From NCBI GenBank assembly GCA_920105625.2, contig OV050032.1:79068084-79132083 (forward strand): a stretch of DNA of 64,000 nt, given 5' to 3'. Below are positions 1-10,516 of the stretch, piece after piece (the stretch's first letter is position 1; every line of letters starts with the position of its first letter). Below the pieces are notes generated by a model. The model was not told where the DNA came from. It did not search any database and saw nothing but the letters and a program-made list of their open reading frames with translations. This stretch comes from Clusia tigrina. Lineage: Eukaryota > Arthropoda > Insecta > Diptera > Clusiidae. A program made the translations under genes and the position numbers.

Positions 1-6
1 AGAGTA
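1..6 (+). repeat. Truncated end of a monomer at the left window edge
   Basis: The last six bases of a monomer, with the AGAGTA ending typical of the monomer that precedes a marker monomer (same bases just before 1313, 3807 and 5309). The array therefore continues to the left. Confidence 0.8.
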
Positions 7-200
7 CTCGAGCCTCATTTCAATTGAAGCTATCGCTCAAAGTATGCTACCTTTGAGTCCCAAATCAAACACTGATATAACTTCAATGGCCCTAACTTCT
101 ATACGGTACGTCCTACACCTATCAAAGTTTGCAACATTCAAATGTTTGTAACTTTTTACTGGAGCGCCATAAAACCTTGAAATTTTGTAACAATAAAGTA
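7..200 (+). repeat. Diverged marker monomer, left type, copy 1 (194 bp)
   Basis: It reads CTCGAGCCTCATTTCAATTG where the consensus has CTTGTCAATTT, then AAAGTATGCTACCTTTGAG, GATATAACTTCAATGG, ATTCAAATGTTTG and GGAGCGCC. It is 194 bp because of two one-base losses. The preceding bases read AATAGAGTA in later copies instead of AATAAAGTA. Copies start at 1313, 3807 and 5309, each opening a larger repeat unit. Confidence 0.9.
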
Positions 201-592
201 CTCGAGCCTCTTGTCAATTTAAGCTATCACTCAAAGCTATGCTACCCTTGAGTCCCAAATCAAACACTGATAAAACTGCAAATGGCCCAAACTTCTATAC
301 GGTACGTTCTACACGTATCAAAGTTTGCAACATACAAATGCTTGTAACTTTTTACTGGAGCGTCATAAAACCTTGAAATTTTGTAACAATAAAGCACTCG
401 AGCCTCTTGTCAATTTAAGCTATCGCTCAAAGCTATGCTACCCTTGAGTTCGAAATCAAACACTTATAAAACTTCAAATGGCCCTAACTTCTATACGGTA
501 CGTCCTACACCTATCAAAGTTTGCAACATACAAATGCTTGTAACTTTTTACTGGAGTGTCATAAAACCTTGAAATTTTGTAACAATAAAGTA

Positions 593-756
593 CTCGAGCC
601 TCTTGTCAATTTAAGCTATCGCTCAAAGCTATGCTACCCTTGAGTCCCAAATCAAACACTGATAAAACTTCAAATGGCCCTAACTTCTATACCGTAAAAT
701 CTTGTAACTTTTTACTGGAGCGTCATAAAACCTTGAAATTTTGTAACAATAAAGTA
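593..756 (+). repeat. 164-bp deletion monomer, copy 1
   Basis: It lacks 32 bp between CTATAC and CTTGTAAC, reading CTATACCGTAAAATCTTG. The loss is best read as a 31-bp deletion plus a one-base deletion and a G-to-C change. The start of sub-motif B (its CAAATG) is damaged. The same junction is seen in six other monomers, so the deletion arose once and spread. Confidence 0.9.
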
Positions 757-952
757 CTCGAGCCTCTTGTCAATTTAAGCTATCGCTTAAAGCTATGCTA
801 CCCTTGAGTCCCAAATCAAACACTGATAAGACTTCAAATGGCCCTAACTTCTATACGGTACGTCCTGCACCTATCAAAGTTTGCAACATACAAATGCTTG
901 CAACTTTTTACTGAAGCGTCATAAAACCTTGAAATTTTGTAGCAATAAAGCA

Positions 953-1116
953 CTCGAGCCTCTTGTCAATTTAAGCTATCGCTCAAAGCTATGCTACCCT
1001 TGAGTCCCAAATCAAACACTGATAAAACTTCAAATGGCCCTAACTTCTATACCGTAAAATCTTGTAACTTTTTACTGGAGTGTCATAAAACCTTGAAATT
1101 TTGTAACAATAAAGTA
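953..1116 (+). repeat. 164-bp deletion monomer, copy 2
   Basis: Same junction as at 593. The previous monomer ends with the linked variants TACTGAAGCG and GTAGCAATAAAGCA. It is followed by a GTGTTACCC monomer. Confidence 0.9.
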
Positions 1117-1312
1117 CTCGAGCCTCTTGTCAATTTAAGCTATCGCTCAAAGCTGTGTTACCCTTGAGTCCCAAACCAAACACTGATAAAACTTCAAATC
1201 GCCCTAACTTCTATACAGTACGTCCTACACCTATCAAAGTTTGCAACATACAAATACTTGTATCTTTTTACTGGAGCGTCATAAAACCTTGAAATGTTGT
1301 AACAATAGAGTA

Positions 1313-1506
1313 CTCGAGCCTCATTTCAATTGAAGCTATCGCTCAAAGTATGCTACCTTTGAGTCCCAAATCAAACACTGATATAACTTCAATGGCCCTA
1401 ACTTCTATACGGTACGTCCTACACCTATCAAAGTTTGCAACATTCAAATGTTTGTAACTTTTTACTGGAGCGCCATAAAACCTTGAAATTTTGTAACAAT
1501 AAAGTA
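1313..1506 (+). repeat. Diverged marker monomer, left type, copy 2
   Basis: Same diagnostic variants and 194-bp length as the monomer at 7. The previous monomer ends with the linked changes CTTGTATC and GAAATGTTG. Confidence 0.9.
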
Positions 1507-1689
1507 CTCGAGCCTCTTGTCAATTTAAGCTATGCTACCCTTGAGTCCCAAATCAAACACTGATAAAACTGCAAATGGCCCAAACTTCTATACGGTACGT
1601 TCTACACGTATCAAAGTTTGCAACATACAAATGCTTGTAACTTTTTACTGGAGCGTCATAAAACCTTGAAATTTTGTAACAATAAAGCA
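1507..1689 (+). repeat. 183-bp monomer with 13-bp deletion, copy 1
   Basis: The consensus AAGCTAT-CGCTCA-AAGCTATGC has collapsed to a single AAGCTATGC, losing 13 bp between two direct copies of AAGCTAT. This is the classic footprint of slippage or microhomology-mediated deletion. Confidence 0.9.
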
Positions 1690-2081
1690 CTCGAGCCTCT
1701 TGTCAATTTAAGCTATCGCTCAAAGCTATGCTACCCTTGAGTCCGAAATCAAACACTTATAAAACTTCAAATGGCCCTAACTTCTATACGGTACGTCCTA
1801 CACCTATCAAAGTTTGCAACATACAAATGCTTGTAACTTTTTACTGGAGTGTCATAAAACCTTGAAATTTTGTAACAATAAAGTACTCGAGCCTCTTGTC
1901 AATTTAAGCTATCGCTCAAAGCTGTGTTACCCTTGAGTCCCAAACCAAACACTGATAAAACTTCAAATCGCCCTAACTTCTATACAGTACGTCCTACACC
2001 TATCAAAGTTTGCAACATACAAATGCTTGCAACTTTTTACTGAAGCGTCATAAAACCTTGAAATTTTGTAGCAATAAAGCA

Positions 2082-2245
2082 CTCGAGCCTCTTGTCAATT
2101 TAAGCTATCGCTCAAAGCTATGCTACCCTTGAGTCCCAAATCAAACACTGATAAAACTTCAAATGGCCCTAACTTCTATACCGTAAAATCTTGTAACTTT
2201 TTACTGGAGCGTCATAAAACCTTGAAATTTTGTAACAATAAAGTA
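2082..2245 (+). repeat. 164-bp deletion monomer, copy 3
   Basis: Same junction, again preceded by the GTAGCAATAAAGCA ending and followed by a GCTTAAAGCT monomer. Confidence 0.9.
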
Positions 2246-2579
2246 CTCGAGCCTCTTGTCAATTTAAGCTATCGCTTAAAGCTATGCTACCCTTGAGTCC
2301 CAAATCAAACACTGATGAAACTTCAAATGGCCCTAACTTCTGTACGGTACGTCCTACACCTATCAAAGTTTGCAACATACAAATGCTTGTAACTTTTTAC
2401 TGGAGCGACATTAAACCTTCAAACTTTGTAACAATAAAGTACTCGAGCTTCTTGTCAATTTAAGCTATCGCTCAAAGCTATGCTACCCTTGAGTCCCAAA
2501 TCAAACACTGATAAGACTTCAAATGGCCCTAACTTCTATATGGTACGTCCTACACGTATCAAAGTTTGCAACATACTAA

Positions 2580-3024
2580 TGCTTGTAACTTTTTACTGGA
2601 GCGTCAGAAAACCTTGAAATTTTGTAACAATAAAGTACTGTTGTCAATTTAAGCTATCGCTCAAAGCTATGCTACCCTTGAATCCCAAATCAAACACTGA
2701 TAAAACTTCAAATGGCCCTAACTTCTATACGGTACGTCCTACACCTATCAAAGTTTGCAACATACAAATATTTGTAAGTTTTTACTGGAGCGTCATAAAA
2801 CCGTGAAATTTTGTAACAATAAATTACTCGAGCCTCTTGTCAATTTAAGCTATCGCTCAAATCTGTGCTACCCTTGGGTCCCAAATCAAACACTGAAAAA
2901 ACTTAAAATGGCCCTAACTTCTATTCGGTACGTCCTACACCTATCCAAGGTTGCAACATACAAATGCTTATAACTTTTTACTGGAGCCTCATAAAACCTT
3001 GAAATTTTGTAACAATAAAGTACT
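2580..3024 (+). repeat. Duplicated segment (offset 7307), copy 1
   Basis: Recurs at 9887-10331. Shared rare variants are GCGTCAGAAAACC, the 7-bp loss at CTCGAG, AAATATTTGTAAG, ACCGTGAAATTTTG, AAATTACTCGAG, ATCTGTGCTACCCTTGGG and GGAGCCTCATAAAACC. Copy 2 differs by TTGTGAAT near 10145. Confidence 0.85.
2638..2826 (+). repeat. 189-bp monomer lacking most of the XhoI palindrome, copy 1
   Basis: AGTACTCGAGCCTCTTGTC is reduced to AGTACTGTTGTC, a 7-bp loss that removes CTCGAG. The preceding monomer has the linked variant GCGTCAGAAAACC. Confidence 0.88.
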
Positions 3025-3806
3025 GGAGCCTCTTGTCAATTTAAGCTATCGCTCAAAGCTATGCTACCCTTGATTCCCAAATCAAACACTGATAAAACTT
3101 CAAATGGCCCTAACTTCTATACGGTACGTCCTACACCTATCAAAGTTTGCAACATACAAATATTTGTAAGTTTTTACTGGAGCGTCATAAAACCTTGAAA
3201 TTTTGTAACAATAAAGCACTCGAGCCTCTTGTCAATTTAAGCTATCGCTCAAAGCTATGCTACCCTTGAGTCCCAAATCAAACACTGATAAAACTTCAAA
3301 TGGCCCAAACTTCTATACGGTACGTCCTACACGTATCAAAGTTTGCAACATACTAATGCTTGTAACTTTTTACTGGAGCGTCATAAAACCTCGAAATTTT
3401 GTAACAATAAAGTATTCGAGCCTCTTGTCAATTTAAGCTATCGCTTAAAGCTATGCTACCCTTGAGTCCCAAATCAAACACTGATAAAACTTCAAATGGC
3501 CCTAACTTCTATACGGTACGTCCTACACCTATCAAAGTTTGCAACATACAAATGCTTGTAACTTTTTACTGGAGCGTCATTAAACCTTGAAACTTTGTAA
3601 CAATAAAGTACTCGAGCCTCTTGTCAATTTAAGCTATCGCTCAAAGCTATGCTACCCTTGAGTCCCAAATCAAACACTGATAAAACTTCAATCGGCCCTA
3701 ACTTCTATATCGTACGTCCTACACCTATCAAAGTTTGCAACATACAAATACTTGTATCTTTTTACTGGAGCGTCATAAAACCTTGAAATGTTGTAACAAT
3801 AGAGTA

Positions 3807-4000
3807 CTCGAGCCTCATTTCAATTGAAGCTATCGCTCAAAGTATGCTACCTTTGAGTCCCAAATCAAACACTGATATAACTTCAATGGCCCTAACTTCT
3901 ATACGGTACGTCCTACACCTATCAAAGTTTGCAACATTCAAATGTTTGTAACTTTTTACTGGAGCGCCATAAAACCTTGAAATTTTGTAACAATAAAGTA
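3807..4000 (+). repeat. Diverged marker monomer, left type, copy 3
   Basis: Matches the copy at 7 with an offset of exactly 3800. It opens the second copy of the 1-2560 block. Confidence 0.9.
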
Positions 4001-4392
4001 CTCGAGCCTCTTGTCAATTTAAGCTATCACTCAAAGCTATGCTACCCTTGAGTCCCAAATCAAACACTGATAAAACTGCAAATGGCCCAAACTTCTATAC
4101 GGTACGTTCTACACGTATCAAAGTTTGCAACATACAAATGCTTGTAACTTTTTACTGGAGCGTCATAAAACCTTGAAATTTTGTAACAATAAAGCACTCG
4201 AGCCTCTTGTCAATTTAAGCTATCGCTCAAAGCTATGCTACCCTTGAGTTCGAAATCAAACACTTATAAAACTTCAAATGGCCCTAACTTCTATACGGTA
4301 CGTCCTACACCTATCAAAGTTTGCAACATACAAATGCTTGTAACTTTTTACTGGAGTGTCATAAAACCTTGAAATTTTGTAACAATAAAGTA

Positions 4393-4588
4393 CTCGAGCC
4401 TCTTGTCAATTTAAGCTATCGCTCAAAGCTGTGTTACCCTTGAGTCCCAAACCAAACACTGATAAAACTTCAAATCGCCCTAACTTCTATACAGTACGTC
4501 CTACACCTATCAAAGTTTGCAACATACAAATGCTTGCAACTTTTTACTGAAGCGTCATAAAACCTTGAAATTTTTTAGCAATAAAGCA
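4393..4588 (+). repeat. Single inserted monomer inside duplicated block
   Basis: Present in copy 2 and absent at the equivalent place (593) of copy 1. Its variants GTGTTACCC, CAAACCAAAC, ACAGTACG and TACTGAAGCG match the monomer starting at 1886, so it was probably copied from that part of the unit. Confidence 0.75.
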
Positions 4589-4752
4589 CTCGAGCCTCTT
4601 GTCAATTTAAGCTATCGCTCAAAGCTATGCTACCCTTGAGTCCCAAATCAAACACTGATAAAACTTCAAATGGCCCTAACTTCTATACCGTAAAATCTTG
4701 TAACTTTTTACTGGAGCGTCATAAAACCTTGAAATTTTGTAACAATAAAGTA
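4589..4752 (+). repeat. 164-bp deletion monomer, copy 4
   Basis: Counterpart of the copy at 593 in the duplicated block (offset 3996). The base run just before it is TTTTTTAGC rather than TTTTGTAGC. Confidence 0.9.
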
Positions 4753-4948
4753 CTCGAGCCTCTTGTCAATTTAAGCTATCGCTTAAAGCTTTGCTACCCT
4801 TGAGTCCCAAATCAAACACTGATAAGACTTCAAATGGCCCTAACTTCTATACGGTACGTCCTGCACCTATCAAAGTTTGCAACATACAAATGCTTGCAAC
4901 TTTTTACTGAAGCGTCATAAAACCTTGAAATTTTGTAGCAATAAAGCA

Positions 4949-5112
4949 CTCGAGCCTCTTGTCAATTTAAGCTATCGCTCAAAGCTATGCTACCCTTGAG
5001 TCCCAAATCAAACACTGATAAAACTTCAAATGGCCCTAACTTCTATACCGTAAAATCTTGTAACTTTTTACTGGAGTGTCATAAAACCTTGAAATTTTGT
5101 AACAATAAAGTA
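4949..5112 (+). repeat. 164-bp deletion monomer, copy 5
   Basis: Counterpart of the copy at 953 (offset 3996), with the same downstream GTGTTACCC monomer. Confidence 0.9.
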
Positions 5113-5308
5113 CTCGAGCCTCTTGTCAATTTAAGCTATCGCTCAAAGCTGTGTTACCCTTGAGTCCCAAACCAAACACTGATAAAACTTCAAATCGCCC
5201 TAACTTCTATACAGTACGTCCTACACCTATCAAAGTTTGCAACATACAAATACTTGTATCTTTTTACTGGAGCGTCATAAAACCTTGAAATGTTGTAACA
5301 ATAGAGTA

Positions 5309-5502
5309 CTCGAGCCTCATTTCAATTGAAGCTATCGCTCAAAGTATGCTACCTTTGAGTCCCAAATCAAACACTGATATAACTTCAATGGCCCTAACTT
5401 CTATACGGTACGTCCTACACCTATCAAAGTTTGCAACATTCAAATGTTTGTAACTTTTTACTGGAGCGCCATAAAACCTTGAAATTTTGTAACAATAAAG
5501 TA
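5309..5502 (+). repeat. Diverged marker monomer, left type, copy 4
   Basis: Matches the copy at 1313 with an offset of 3996. The next monomer carries the same 13-bp deletion as the one after copy 2. Confidence 0.9.
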
Positions 5503-5685
5503 CTCGAGCCTCTTGTCAATTTAAGCTATGCTACCCTTGAGTCCCAAATCAAACACTGATAAAACTGCAAATGGCCCAAACTTCTATACGGTACGTTCTA
5601 CACGTATCAAAGTTTGCAACATACAAATGCTTGTAACTTTTTACTGGAGCGTCATAAAACCTTGAAATTTTGTAACAATAAAGTA
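5503..5685 (+). repeat. 183-bp monomer with 13-bp deletion, copy 2
   Basis: Same deletion as at 1507 with an offset of 3996, so the deletion predates the block duplication. The other two marker-led units (7 and 3807) keep the full sequence. Confidence 0.9.
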
Positions 5686-6077
5686 CTCGAGCCTCTTGTC
5701 AATTTAAGCTATCGCTCAAAGCTATGCTACCCTTGAGTCCGAAATCAAACACTTATAAAACTTCAAATGGCCCTAACTTCTATACGGTACGTCCTACACC
5801 TATCAAAGTTTGCAACATACAAATGCTTGTAACTTTTTACTGGAGCGTCATAAAACCTTGAAATTTTGTAACAATAAAGTACTCGAGCCTCTTGTCAATT
5901 TAAGCTATCGCTCAAAGCTGTGTTACCCTTGAGTCCCAAACCAAACACTGATAAAACTTCAAATCGCCCTAACTTCTATACAGTACGTCCTACACCTATC
6001 AAAGTTTGCAACATACAAATGCTTGCAACTTTTTACTGAAGCGTCATAAAACCTTGAAATTTTGTAGCAATAAAGCA

Positions 6078-6241
6078 CTCGAGCCTCTTGTCAATTTAAG
6101 CTATCGCTCAAAGCTATGCTACCCTTGAGTCCCAAATCAAACACTGATAAAACTTCAAATGGCCCTAACTTCTATACCGTAAAATCTTGTAACTTTTTAC
6201 TGGAGCGTCATAAAACCTTGAAATTTTGTAACAATAAAGTA
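6078..6241 (+). repeat. 164-bp deletion monomer, copy 6
   Basis: Counterpart of the copy at 2082 (offset 3996). Confidence 0.9.
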
Positions 6242-6556
6242 CTCGAGCCTCTTGTCAATTTAAGCTATCGCTTAAAGCTATGCTACCCTTGAGTCCCAAA
6301 TCAAACACTGATGAAACTTCAAATGGCCCTAACTTCTGTACGGTACGTCCTACACCTATCAAAGTTTGCAACATACAAATGCTTGTAACTTTTTACTGGA
6401 GCGACATTAAACCTTCAAACTTTGTAACAATAAAGTACTCGAGCTTCTTGTCAATTTAAGCTATCGCTCAAAGCTATGCTACCCTTGAGTCCCAAATCAA
6501 ACACTGATAAGACTTCAAATGGCCCTAACTTCTATATGGTACGTCCTACACGTATC

Positions 6557-8040
6557 AAAGTTTGCAACATACAAATGCTTGTAACATTTTACTGGAGCGT
6601 CATAAAACCTTGTAATTTTGTAACAATAAATTACTCGAGCCTCTTGTCAATTTAAGCAATCGCTCAAAGCTATGCTACCCTTGAGTCCCAGATCAAACAC
6701 TGATAAAACTTCAAATGGCCCAAACTTCTATACGGTACGTCCTGCACCTATCAAAGTTTGCAACATACAAATGCTTGTAACTTTTTACTGGAGCGTCATA
6801 AAACCTTGAAATTTTGTAACAATAAAGTACTGGAGCCTCTTGTGAATTTAAGCTATCGCTCAAAGCTATGCTACCCTTGAATACCAAATCAAACACTGAT
6901 AAAACTTCAAATGGCCCTAACTTCTATACGGTACGTCCTACACCTATCAGAGTTTGCAACATACAAATATTTGTAAGTTTTTACTGGAGCGTCATAAAAC
7001 CTTGAAATTTTGTAACAATAAAGTACTCGAGCCTCTTGTCAATTTAAGATATCGCTCAAAGCTATGCTACACTTGAGTCCTAAATCAAACACTGATAAAA
7101 CTTCAAATGGCCCTAATACGTCCTACACCTATCAAAGTTTGCAGAATACAAAAGCTTGTAATTTTTTACTGGAGCGTCATAAAACCTTGAAATTTTGTAA
7201 CAATAAAGTACTCGAGCCTCTTGTCAATTTAAGCTATCGCTCAAAGTTATGATACCCTTGACTCCCAAATCAAACACTGATAAAACTTCAAATGGCCCTA
7301 ACTTCTATACGGTACGTCCTACACCTATCAAAGTTTGCAACATACAAATGCTTGTAACTTTTTACTGGAGCGTCATAAAACCTTTAAATTTTGTAACAAT
7401 TAGGTACTCGAGCCTCTTGTCAATTGAATCTATCGCTCAAAGCTACGCTACCCTTGAGTCCCAAATCAAACACTGATAAAACTTCAAATGGCCCTAACTT
7501 CTATACGGTACGTCCTACACCTATCAAAGTTTGCAACATACAAATGCTTGTAACTTTTTACTGGAGCGTCATAAAACCGTGAAATTTTGTAACAATAAAT
7601 TACTCGAGCCTCTTGTCAATTTAAGCTATCGCTCAAATCTGTGCTACCCTTGGGTCCCAAATCAAACACTGAAAAAACTTAAAATGGTCCTAACTTTTAT
7701 TCGGTACGTCCTACACCTATCCAAGGTTGCAACATACAAATGCTTATAACTTTTTACTGGAGCGTCATAAAAAATTTAAAATTTTTTAACAATAAAGTAC
7801 TCGAACCTCTTGTCAATTTAAGCTATCGCTCAAAGCTATGCTACCCTTGAGTCCCAAATCAAACACTGATAAAACTTCAAATGGCCCAAACTTCTATACG
7901 GTACGTCCTGCACCTATCAAAGTTTGCAACATACAAATGCTTGTAACTTTTTACTGGAGCGTCATAAAACCTTGAAATTTTGTAACAATAAAGTACTGGA
8001 GCCTCTTGTCAATTTAAGCTATCGCTCAAAGCTATGCTAC
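6557..8040 (+). repeat. Mixed satellite monomers between duplicated blocks
   Basis: Ordinary monomers of several subfamilies with no larger unit I could define. They include the first 185-bp monomer (7026) and a CCTTGGGTCC monomer near 7640 related to the one near 2870. Nothing other than satellite was seen. Confidence 0.8.
7026..7210 (+). repeat. 185-bp deletion monomer, copy 1
   Basis: It lacks CTTCTATACGG, so CCCTAATACGTCC replaces the consensus, removing one CpG and part of sub-motif A. The linked variant GCAGAATACAAAAGC marks a lineage shared with 11474 and, with a further change, 23228. Confidence 0.9.
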
Positions 8041-8600
8041 CCTTGATTCCCAAATCAAACACTGATAAAACTTCAAATGGCACTAACTTCTATACGGTAC
8101 GTCCTACACCTATCAAAGTTTGCAACATACAAATATTTGTAAGTTTTTACTGGAGCGTCATAAAACCTTGAAATTTTGTAACAATAAAGCACTCGAGCCT
8201 CTTGTCAATTTAAACTATCGCTCAAAGCTATGCTACCCTTGAGTCCGAAATCAAACACTTATAAAACTTCAAATGGCCCTAACTTCTATACGGTACGTCC
8301 TACACCTATCAAAGTTTGCAACATACAAATGCTTGTAACTTTTTACTGGAATGTCATAAAACCTTGAAATTTTGTAACAATAAAGTACTCGAGCCTCTTG
8401 TCAATTTAAGCTATCGCTCAAAGATGTGTTACCCTTGAGTCCCAAATCAAACACTGATAAAACTTCAAATCGCCCTAACTTCTATACAGTACGTCCTACA
8501 CCTATCAAAGTTTGCAACATACAAATGCTTGCAACTTTTTACTGAAGCGTCATAAAACCTTGAAATTTTGTAGCAATAAAGCACTCGAGCCTCTTGTCAA
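8041..8600 (+). repeat. Three-copy ~560-bp block, copy 1
   Basis: About three monomers with linked variants CCTTGATTCCC, GAGTCCGAAATC, CACTTATAAAAC, GGAATGTCATAAAACC, GATGTGTTACCC and GTAGCAATAAAGC. It recurs at offsets 980 and 2726. Confidence 0.82.
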
Positions 8601-9020
8601 TTTAAGCTATCACTCAAAGCTATGCTACCCTTGAGTCCCAAATCAAACACTGATAAAACTTCAAATGGCCCTAACTTCTATACGGTACGTCCTACACCTA
8701 TCAAAGTTTGCAACATACAAATGCTTGTAACTTTTTACTGGAGCGTCATAAAACCTTGAAATTTTGTAACAATAAAGTACTCGAGCCTCTTGTCAATTTA
8801 AGCTATCGCTCAAAGCTATGCTACCCTTGAGTCCCAAATCAAACACTGATAAAACTTCAAATGGCCCAAACTTCTATACGGTACATCCTACACGTATCAA
8901 AGTTTGCAACATACAAATGCTTGTAACTTTTTACTGGAGCTTCATAAAACCTTGAAATTTTGTAACAATAAAGTACTCGAGCCTCTTGTAACTTTAAGCT
9001 ATCGCTCAAAGCTATGCTAC

Positions 9021-9580
9021 CCTTGATTCCCAAATCAAACACTGATAAAACTTCAAATGGCCCTAACTTCTATACGGTACGTCCTACACCTATCAAAGTT
9101 TGCAACATACAAATGCTTGTAACTTTTTACTGGAGCGTCATAAAACCTTGAAATTTTGTAACAATAAAGCACTCGAGCCTCTTGTCAATTTAAGCTATCG
9201 CTCAAAGCTGTGCTACCCTTGAGTCCGAAATCAAACACTTATAAAACTTCAAATGGCCCTAACTTCTATACGGTACGTCCTACACCTATCAAAGTTTGCA
9301 ACATACAAATGCTTGTAACTTTTTACTGAAATGTCATAAAACCTTGAAATTTTGTAATAATAAAGTACTCGAGCCTCTTGTCAATTTAAGCTATCGCTCA
9401 AAGATGTGTTACCCTTGATTCCCAAATCAAACACTGATAAAACTTCAAATCGCCCTAACTTCTATACAGTACGTCCTACACCCATCAAAGTTTGCAACAT
9501 ACAAATGCTTGTAACTTTTTACTGGAGCGTCATAGAACCTTGAAATTTTGTAGCAATAAAGCACTCGAGCCTCTTGTCAA
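9021..9580 (+). repeat. Three-copy ~560-bp block, copy 2
   Basis: Offset exactly five monomers (980 bp) from copy 1. Private changes include TACTGAAATGTC, GTAATAATAAAG and CATAGAACC. Confidence 0.82.
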
Positions 9581-9759
9581 TTTAAGCTATCGCTCAAAGC
9601 TATGCTACCCTTGAGTCCCAAATCAAACACTGATAAAATTTCAAATGGCCCAAACTTCTATACGGTACGTCCTACACCTATCAAAGTTTGCAACATACAA
9701 ATATTTGTAAGTTTTTACTGGAGCGTCATAAAACCTTGAAATTTTGTAACAATAAAGTA

Positions 9760-9944
9760 CTCGAGCCTTTTGTCACTTTAAGATATCGCTCAAAGCTATG
9801 CTACCCTTGAGTCCTAAATCAAACACTGATAAAACTTCAAATGGCCCTAACACGTCCTACACCTATCAAAGTTTGCAACATACAAATGCTTGTAACTTTT
9901 TACTGGAGCGTCAGAAAACCTTGAAATTTTGTAACAATAAAGTA
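9760..9944 (+). repeat. 185-bp deletion monomer, copy 2
   Basis: Same 11-bp loss, here CCCTAACACGTCC. It starts CTCGAGCCTTTTGTCAC, a variant shared with the copy at 23228. Confidence 0.88.
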
Positions 9945-10331
9945 CTGTTGTCAATTTAAGCTATCGCTCAAAGCTATGCTACCCTTGAATCCCAAATCAA
10001 ACACTGATAAAACTTCAAATGGCCCTAACTTCTATACGGTACGTCCTACACCTATCAAAGTTTGCAACATACAAATATTTGTAAGTTTTTACTGGAGCGT
10101 CATAAAACCGTGAAATTTTGTAACAATAAATTACTCGAGCCTCTTGTGAATTTAAGCTATCGCTCAAATCTGTGCTACCCTTGGGTCCCAAATCAAACAC
10201 TGAAAAAACTTAAAATGGCCCTAACTTCTATTCGGTACGTCCTACACCTATCCAAGGTTGCAACATACAAATGCTTATAACTTTTTACTGGAGCCTCATA
10301 AAACCTTGAAATTTTGTAACAATAAAGTACT
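9887..10331 (+). repeat. Duplicated segment (offset 7307), copy 2
   Basis: Second copy of 2580-3024, immediately upstream of the two perfect consensus monomers. Confidence 0.85.
9945..10133 (+). repeat. 189-bp monomer lacking most of the XhoI palindrome, copy 2
   Basis: Same 7-bp loss and same preceding GCGTCAGAAAACC as at 2638; part of a duplicated segment with offset 7307. Confidence 0.88.
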
Positions 10332-10407
10332 CGAGCCTCTTGTCAATTTAAGCTATCGCTCAAAGCTATGCTACCCTTGAGTCCCAAATCAAACACTGAT
10401 AAAACTT

Positions 10408-10437
10408 CAAATGGCCCTAACTTCTATACGGTACGTC
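10408..10437 (+). repeat. Internal sub-motif, copy A, in a consensus monomer
   Basis: Monomer positions 79-108. It has the pattern CAAATG-N4-TAACTT-N6-GG-N2-CGTC. The same pattern with identical spacing recurs 56 bp downstream in the same monomer: 18 of 18 defined positions agree, and about 60% of an ungapped 38-bp stretch. This suggests the monomer grew from a shorter ancestral unit. The motif occurs in nearly every monomer of the window. Confidence 0.75.
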
Positions 10438-10463
10438 CTACACCTATCAAAGTTTGCAACATA

Positions 10464-10493
10464 CAAATGCTTGTAACTTTTTACTGGAGCGTC
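10464..10493 (+). repeat. Internal sub-motif, copy B, in a consensus monomer
   Basis: Monomer positions 135-164, the second occurrence of CAAATG-N4-TAACTT-N6-GG-N2-CGTC. The N4 and N6 bases differ from copy A. Recurrent short monomers (164 bp) lose most of the stretch between copies A and B. Confidence 0.75.
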
Positions 10494-10516
10494 ATAAAAC
10501 CTTGAAATTTTGTAAC

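Larger units (their letters stand above)
1..2560 (+). repeat. Segmental duplication, left block, copy 1
   Basis: About 13 monomers that recur at 3801-6556. Up to about 630 the offset is 3800. From 593 the match resumes at 4589 (offset 3996), because copy 2 has one extra monomer. Private variants shared by both copies include GAGTTCGAAATC, AAACTGCAAATGG, the 164-bp short monomers, GCTTAAAGCT and GACATTAAACCTTC. Homology ends near 2560, where copy 1 has TACTAATG and copy 2 has TACAAATG. Confidence 0.88.
3801..6556 (+). repeat. Segmental duplication, left block, copy 2 (one monomer longer)
   Basis: Nearly identical to 1-2560 apart from the additional 196-bp monomer at 4393-4588, which carries GTGTTACCC, ACAGTACG and CTTGCAAC and best matches the monomer at 1886-2081. 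A gain of exactly one monomer is expected from in-register unequal exchange or gene conversion. A rare private difference is GCTTTGC near 4790 against GCTATGC near 790. Confidence 0.88.

Noticed and set aside
6711..6896. Minus-strand 61-codon frames (also at 8857, 10015, 25254 and 57387)
   Set aside because: They appear only where a chance substitution removes a stop in the reverse complement of one monomer. No sign of selection or of a gene.
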